DNA from: an uncultured Lachnospiraceae bacterium
Lineage (GTDB): Bacteria; Bacillota; Clostridia; Lachnospirales; Lachnospiraceae
Length of the DNA: 64,000 bases
Direction: 5' to 3'
Assembly (NCBI GenBank): GCA_910583605.1
Contig: CAJTXN010000010.1
Span: 44,351 to 108,350, forward strand
Shown here: one piece after another, positions 60,221 to 64,000 of the stretch
How positions within the stretch are numbered: the first letter of the stretch is position 1
Layout: each line of letters opens with the position of its first letter
Notes under the pieces: generated by a model
What the model was told of the DNA's origin: nothing
Database searches by the model: none
Seen by the model: the letters and a program-made list of their open reading frames with translations, nothing else
Program-made: the position numbers and the translations under genes

Positions 60221-61132
60221 ATGAAAAGCAACAGAATGTTCGGTATATTATGTATTTTATTGGAGCGGAAAAAAATAACGGCACAGGAGCTGGCGGAGTA
60301 TTTTGAGGTCTCTGTGCGCACGATCCATAGGGATTTGTTGGATTTGTCCAGTGCAGGGTTCCCAGTGACTACACAGCAGGGCATTGGCGGCGGTATATCT
60401 TTGCTGCCAAATTTTAAATACAGCAAATCAGCACTGAATAAAGAGGACATAGATCTAATTGTGTCCGGCATACAAGGGTTTGCAAGTATTGATGAGAGTT
60501 CAAAAATAAAGACACTGCTTGCGAAGCTGCGTCTTGGGCAGGAAGATAAGCTGCTGCTGGAGAACGATATCATCATTGATTTCACATCCTGGAACCATAA
60601 GAGTACGACCATTGAAAAAATCAAAATCATTCGTTCTGCGATTGCCTCCCGGCGCCTGTTGGAACTGGAGTATTACAGCAGCAATGGATACTCCAAAAGA
60701 ACCGTGGAACCCTATAAGCTCATTTTCAAAGAAGAATACTGGTATCTTTTCGCCTACTGCACACAAAGGCAGGATTTCCGTGTTTTTAAGCTTAACAGAA
60801 TATCGAAGCTGTTGCTTTGCGAGCAGATCTATACGGAACGGACAGATTATGAAATTCCGGTATTGCAGAGCGCATTTTCAAATGGCGTGGGGCAATTGGT
60901 TACAGTCAGAATGGATAAATCCTATGAGTTTCTGGCGATTGATTTCTTTGGCCAGAGCAATATCCGGGAAGAAAATAATTCTCTTTACATTTCCTTTTAT
61001 ACGGAATATCCGGAGTGGATCGTAAGCACTTTTGCAAGCTTGGGGGATAAAGCGGAAATTATAGAGCCAAAGACGCTGCGGGATGATATCAAGGCATTTT
61101 TAGAGCAGGCCAGAAAACAATATGATAAATGA
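60221..61132 (+). CDS. WYL-domain transcriptional regulator (YafY/PafC type)
   Basis: 303 residues. N-terminal HTH_11/DeoR-like helix-turn-helix (about 5-55: ILCILLERKKITAQELAEYFEVSVRTIHRDLLDLSSAG), WYL domain (about 130-210: IRSAIASRRLLELEYYSSNGYSKRTVEPYKLIFKEEYWYLFAYC) and WCX-like C-terminus. WYL proteins sense nucleic acid-derived ligands and often regulate defence or stress genes. Directly downstream of vanX but with its own promoter. Confidence 0.88.
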   Translation: MKSNRMFGILCILLERKKITAQELAEYFEVSVRTIHRDLLDLSSAGFPVTTQQGIGGGISLLPNFKYSKSALNKEDIDLIVSGIQGFASIDESSKIKTLLAKLRLGQEDKLLLENDIIIDFTSWNHKSTTIEKIKIIRSAIASRRLLELEYYSSNGYSKRTVEPYKLIFKEEYWYLFAYCTQRQDFRVFKLNRISKLLLCEQIYTERTDYEIPVLQSAFSNGVGQLVTVRMDKSYEFLAIDFFGQSNIREENNSLYISFYTEYPEWIVSTFASLGDKAEIIEPKTLRDDIKAFLEQARKQYDK

Positions 61133-61196
61133 GAACCAGCGATTCTCACTTTTACGATAGGAAATGCTTTGCACAGATTGGCTCATAAAAATCCTC

Positions 61197-61255
61197 TTGA
61201 CAAGTAAACGAGCGTTTACTATAATATCAAAAAGAAGAGGTAAACGATTGTTTAC
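61197..61255 (+). promoter_or_regulatory. Promoter with twin palindromic TetR operators
   Basis: TTGACA (61197-61202) and TATAAT (61220-61225), 17-nt spacer exactly filled by GTAAACGAGCGTTTAC (61204-61219). A second copy GTAAACGATTGTTTAC (61240-61255) lies just before the AGGAGG. Strongly suggests autorepression by the adjacent TetR protein. Confidence 0.85.
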
Positions 61256-61274
61256 ATTGTAGGAGGTACATAGA

Positions 61275-61916
61275 ATGACTGATACAAAGGAAAAAATATT
61301 GGCCGTTGCATTGCAATTATTTGCAAAAGACGGATATGAAGCAGTTTCCGTCAGTAAAATAGCAGAAAAATTGGGAATTACAAAAGGGGCGCTGTATAAG
61401 CACTATGAAAATAAGAAGGATATTTTTAACAGTATTGTGGCGCGTATGTCACAATCGGATCATGAAATAGCACGGAAATATGGTGTGCCAGAAAATGTAT
61501 TTGATTGTGCACCAGAACAATATGAGAAAATCGGATTGAAAAATCTTAAAAATTTTGCCGTTTCACAATATAGGTTTTGGACTTCAGATGAATTTGCCGC
61601 TGATTATCGTAAGATGCTCACATTAGAGCAGTATCGTAATCCAGAATTAAACAAGTTGTATCAGGATAGCCTTGTGCGTGGGCCTGTTCTTTATTTAAAA
61701 GATATTTTTCGTGAGATGATTAGATGTGGTGTGTTAAAGGAGAATGACCCATACCAACTTGCAATAGAATTTTTCTCCCCGCTTTTTTTACTTATCAATA
61801 TGTCAGATGAAAATGAATCTTATGTGGATATTGAAAAACGGCTAATAAAGCATATTGATTTTTTTATAGAATCTCACACAAAGGAAAGGGAAAACAAAAA
61901 TGAAATATATTCGTAG
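61275..61916 (+). CDS. TetR-family regulator of the adjacent methyltransferase
   Basis: 213 residues. Helix-turn-helix at about 6-50 (EKILAVALQLFAKDGYEAVSVSKIAEKLGITKGALYKHYENKKDIF), helical ligand-binding domain after it. ATG follows TAGGAGGTACATAGA. The last 17 nt overlap the methyltransferase start, so the two form one unit, self-regulated through the twin operators. Confidence 0.9.
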   Translation: MTDTKEKILAVALQLFAKDGYEAVSVSKIAEKLGITKGALYKHYENKKDIFNSIVARMSQSDHEIARKYGVPENVFDCAPEQYEKIGLKNLKNFAVSQYRFWTSDEFAADYRKMLTLEQYRNPELNKLYQDSLVRGPVLYLKDIFREMIRCGVLKENDPYQLAIEFFSPLFLLINMSDENESYVDIEKRLIKHIDFFIESHTKERENKNEIYS

Positions 61917-62616
61917 TCAAAAATATAACATTCCTGAATTACAGGCTAAAATTATGGGGCCAAATCCAGTCAAACTGGAGGAGGAACTTTTACTTCATTG
62001 CAAAATCTCCCAAAACGCCATAGTATGTGATCTTGGCAGCGGTCAGGGGTTGACTTCCCTCTTTCTTGTAAAAGAGTACGGGTTTACTGTATATGCCACG
62101 GATTTGTGGAGCGATCCGGAAGATAATCGAAAATTCTTTCGCAAAATGGGTTTGTCCGATGAGCAGATTATTCCGGTTAAGGCAGATGCCACGGCACTTC
62201 CGTTTGAGGAAGAATTTTTCGATGCAATCATCAGTACGGATTCCTATAATTATTTTGGGCGAGATCCTAAATTCCTTGACGATAAATTGCTCCCATATCT
62301 TAAACATGGTGGCTATGTTTATATTGCTATTCCCGGAATGAAAAAAGATTGTCATAGTAATCTGCCACCAGAATTACTTCTCTCATGGACACCAGATCAG
62401 CTTGATTATATGCACGATATAATGTATTGGGAAAACATTATCCGCCACTGCAAAGGGGCCAGGGTAATTTCCATTCATGAGATGGAAAGTAATGAGGAAG
62501 TATGGAACGACTGGTTAAAGCAAGAAAACGAGTATGCAATCAGTGATCGTAAAGCTATGGAGGCTGGCGGAGGTAAATATTTGAATTTTATTTCTATTGT
62601 TCTTCAAAGATTATAG
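61900..62616 (+). CDS. SAM-dependent methyltransferase
   Basis: 238 residues. Class I fold: motif I DLGSGQG (44-50), acidic TDLW after strand 2, KADATALPFEEEFFDAIISTDSYNYF (motif II) and YLKHGGYVYIAIPG (motif III). Small-molecule methyltransferase; whether it modifies a drug or a metabolite is unknown. Coupled to TetR, which suggests its substrate or product may be the inducer. Confidence 0.85.
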   Translation: MKYIRSQKYNIPELQAKIMGPNPVKLEEELLLHCKISQNAIVCDLGSGQGLTSLFLVKEYGFTVYATDLWSDPEDNRKFFRKMGLSDEQIIPVKADATALPFEEEFFDAIISTDSYNYFGRDPKFLDDKLLPYLKHGGYVYIAIPGMKKDCHSNLPPELLLSWTPDQLDYMHDIMYWENIIRHCKGARVISIHEMESNEEVWNDWLKQENEYAISDRKAMEAGGGKYLNFISIVLQRL

Positions 62617-62869
62617 CAATAAAATCAAGAGACGGCCGAGTTTGATTATGAAGAAGCCGGATGCTGCCTTGATACTTCACCGGGAAGAGTCATGTACTTT
62701 TTTATGATCCGGAACAGTATTTTAAGTATATAAGGCCAGTGCGAAAAGGGTAGGGGCATAAAGCCCAGGTAAGGTGTCATTGCACAAAAAAGATATGAAA
62801 TATGACAGAACGCTGTCATGTTTATAGTTTATCATAGAATGCTGAAGGACGGAGGGGCGTAAAGGGAAC

Positions 62870-62902
62870 GGAGGTGATATCTTTGGGAAATTAGCTGTAC
62901 TG
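62870..62902 (+). promoter_or_regulatory. Start region with a -1 slippery site, wHTH copy 2
   Basis: GGAGGTG (62870-62876) lies 6 nt before TTG 62883, which reads TTG GGA AAT TAG and stops. G-GGA-AAT (62885-62891) again has the -1 slippery phase; the shifted frame GGG AAA TTA GCT GTA CTG enters the conserved protein. No ATG or GTG start lies between here and ATG 62945, unlike copy 1. Confidence 0.55.
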
Positions 62903-63388
62903 GAAATATCCGAGCCGGGAGATAAAATCGGAGAAAAGCTGCTTATGCTGTTGGACGCAAGACAGCGGCAGGAGTTAGTAAACTATCTTCTTGGCAAAGA
63001 AAAGCAGAATGGTGGTTCAGCTGATATCCTGTGTATCCGCTCCGGAGCTTATGAGCTGTTGACAGAGAATGAAGGTATCTTCACAGAGATTCATATGGGT
63101 GATTTGTACTTTTGCCTGGAGCAGCGGCTGGTACGTGTGGATGGACAAGTGGTCGAACTGACGGCGAAAGAATTTGATATTCTTGCCCTGCTGATCACGC
63201 ATCCCCAACGGGTGTTCACATACGAGCTGATCATGGAACTGGTCTGGGATGAGGCTGCTGCCTGTTACTCACGCAAAGCGGTAAGCAACCATATGAGCAA
63301 TCTGCGGAAGAAATTGAAGATAACACCGGATGGCTTGGAATATATCAAAAATATTGTCGGTGTAGGTTATAAATTTGAAATACCATAA
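62885..63388 (+). CDS. Orphan OmpR-type winged-helix protein, copy 2
   Basis: The conserved frame is open from 62885; the first in-frame ATG is 62945 (147 residues). The segment before that ATG reads GKLAVLEISEPGDKIGEKLL and is conserved with copy 1 (GKLAVIEISESGDKIGEKLL) mainly through synonymous changes, so it is translated. The C-terminal winged helix (LYFCLEQRLVRVDGQVVELTAKEFDILALL, SNHMSNLRKKLK, IVGVGYKFE) matches copy 1 closely. No receiver domain. Terminator-like hairpin follows. Confidence 0.75.
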   Translation, partial: GKLAVLEISEPGDKIGEKLLMLLDARQRQELVNYLLGKEKQNGGSADILCIRSGAYELLTENEGIFTEIHMGDLYFCLEQRLVRVDGQVVELTAKEFDILALLITHPQRVFTYELIMELVWDEAAACYSRKAVSNHMSNLRKKLKITPDGLEYIKNIVGVGYKFEIP

Positions 63389-63390
63389 CA

Positions 63391-63430
63391 AAGATCACAA
63401 GGATTTTACTTCCCCTGTGGTCTTGTTTTG
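63391..63430 (+). terminator. Terminator after wHTH copy 2
   Basis: AAGATCACAAGG / CCTGTGGTCTT pair with one bulge and one G-U around an 11-nt loop, followed by GTTTTG. Confidence 0.55.
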
Positions 63431-63506
63431 TTTATGCTCCTTTTCCAAAGAACAGATCCCATTTGTTATTGTTCTCATAAGAATTTTGCCACCTGCCATT
63501 ACCTTA

Positions 63507-63559
63507 TTGACAGTTGTGACTGAAGTTGCTATAATGTACTCGTTCAATAAGTACATTAT
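63507..63559 (+). promoter_or_regulatory. GntR gene promoter with overlapping inverted repeat
   Basis: TTGACA (63507-63512) and TATAAT (63530-63535), 17-nt spacer. The perfect 10-bp inverted repeat ATAATGTACT (63531-63540) / AGTACATTAT (63550-63559) covers the -10 and start site, as expected for autorepression. Confidence 0.8.
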
Positions 63560-63579
63560 ATGACGGATGGAGGGATCCT

Positions 63580-63957
63580 GTGGAAATTATAATAAGCAGT
63601 AATACGAGTAAACCCATTTATGAGCAGATTACCTCACAGATAAAAGCTATGATTATGAGCGGTGAACTGCAGACGGGCGATCCTATTCCTTCTATGCGGG
63701 CATTGGCAAAGTCAATCCATGTAAGCGTAATTACCGTTCAAAAGGCATATGAAGATCTACAAAGGGATGGTTTTATCGAAACGACAGTCGGGCGTGGAAG
63801 TTTTGTAGCGGCACAGAATAAAGACTTTTATCAGGAGGAACAGCAGCGGTTAGCGGAAGAGCATTTACAGGAGGCCGCTGATATTGGCAGAACCAGTGGA
63901 ATATCGTTGGGAAAATTAGTTGAGCTTTTAACTATGTTTTATCAAGAGTCCAGCTAA
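63580..63957 (+). CDS. GntR-family regulator, YtrA type
   Basis: 125 residues from GTG 63580. N-terminal winged helix (about 8-75: KPIYEQITSQIKAMIMSGELQTGDPIPSMRALAKSIHVSVITVQKAYEDLQRDGFIETTVGRGSFVA) and a short helical tail of about 45 residues, the YtrA form that usually controls an adjacent ABC transporter operon. The target genes would lie beyond the window edge. Confidence 0.88.
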   Translation: MEIIISSNTSKPIYEQITSQIKAMIMSGELQTGDPIPSMRALAKSIHVSVITVQKAYEDLQRDGFIETTVGRGSFVAAQNKDFYQEEQQRLAEEHLQEAADIGRTSGISLGKLVELLTMFYQESS

Positions 63958-64000
63958 TAAATGTCAATAGGTAAATGAAAAATATTTTTCTTCTAAAAAA

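Overview
The window reads as a low-to-mid GC Clostridia chromosome, most likely Lachnospiraceae (gut anaerobe), judged from gene content, protein style and strong AGGAGG ribosome binding sites. No species call is possible from the sequence alone.

Positions 1-6275 are ordinary chromosome: the tail of an SPFH/band-7 protein, argF, two small unknown genes, coaX, dusB, greA and lysS. Everything after the 3' end of lysS looks like one large integrative and conjugative element (ICE) with stacked cargo. Its left junction lies at or just after the lysS stop; the right end, integrase and relaxase are not in the window.

6.5-31 kb is the conjugation module: small DNA-binding proteins, a sigma-region-4-like regulator followed by a promoter and terminator, a VirB2-like pilin, a VirB6-like channel protein, a PrgI/VirB3-like protein, VirB4, a peptidoglycan hydrolase (NlpC/P60 plus 3D domains), the VirD4 coupling protein, an S1-domain protein, a lipoprotein, a 1510-residue thioester/Cna-B adhesin with a VPKTG anchor, a promoter-driven structured RNA candidate ahead of a DUF3268 zinc-finger gene, a small sigma factor, a signal peptidase I, an XRE repressor and a SLOG protein.

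32-54 kb is layered cargo. An IS91-type HUH transposase is translationally coupled to a tyrosine recombinase. It is followed by a run of small solo genes (four DUF3795, two DUF3788, acetyltransferases, HAD, MBL, VOC, TudS-like), a Lnu-type lincosamide nucleotidyltransferase, then a TetR-controlled operon of a rifampicin-phosphotransferase-like enzyme and an MFS pump, and MgtE. Two relic copies of a DUF3781/AraC neighbourhood flank that operon, and a truncated group II intron lies beside one of them.

54.4-60.1 kb is a complete vanD-type glycopeptide resistance cluster in the order vanR-vanS-vanY-vanH-vanD-vanX, with all catalytic residues visible. VanH makes D-lactate, VanD joins D-Ala to D-Lac, VanX destroys D-Ala-D-Ala, and the penicillin-binding-protein-like VanY trims residual D-Ala; VanRS senses and switches. 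Regulators follow (WYL, TetR plus methyltransferase, GntR).

The most unusual signal is a pair of paralogous winged-helix genes at 53.7 and 62.9 kb, one on each side of the van cluster. In both, a well-placed ribosome binding site leads to a three-codon ORF (ATG or TTG, GGA, AAT, then TAG) that contains the heptamer GGGAAAT in the right phase for a -1 frameshift. The -1 frame is the conserved protein frame.
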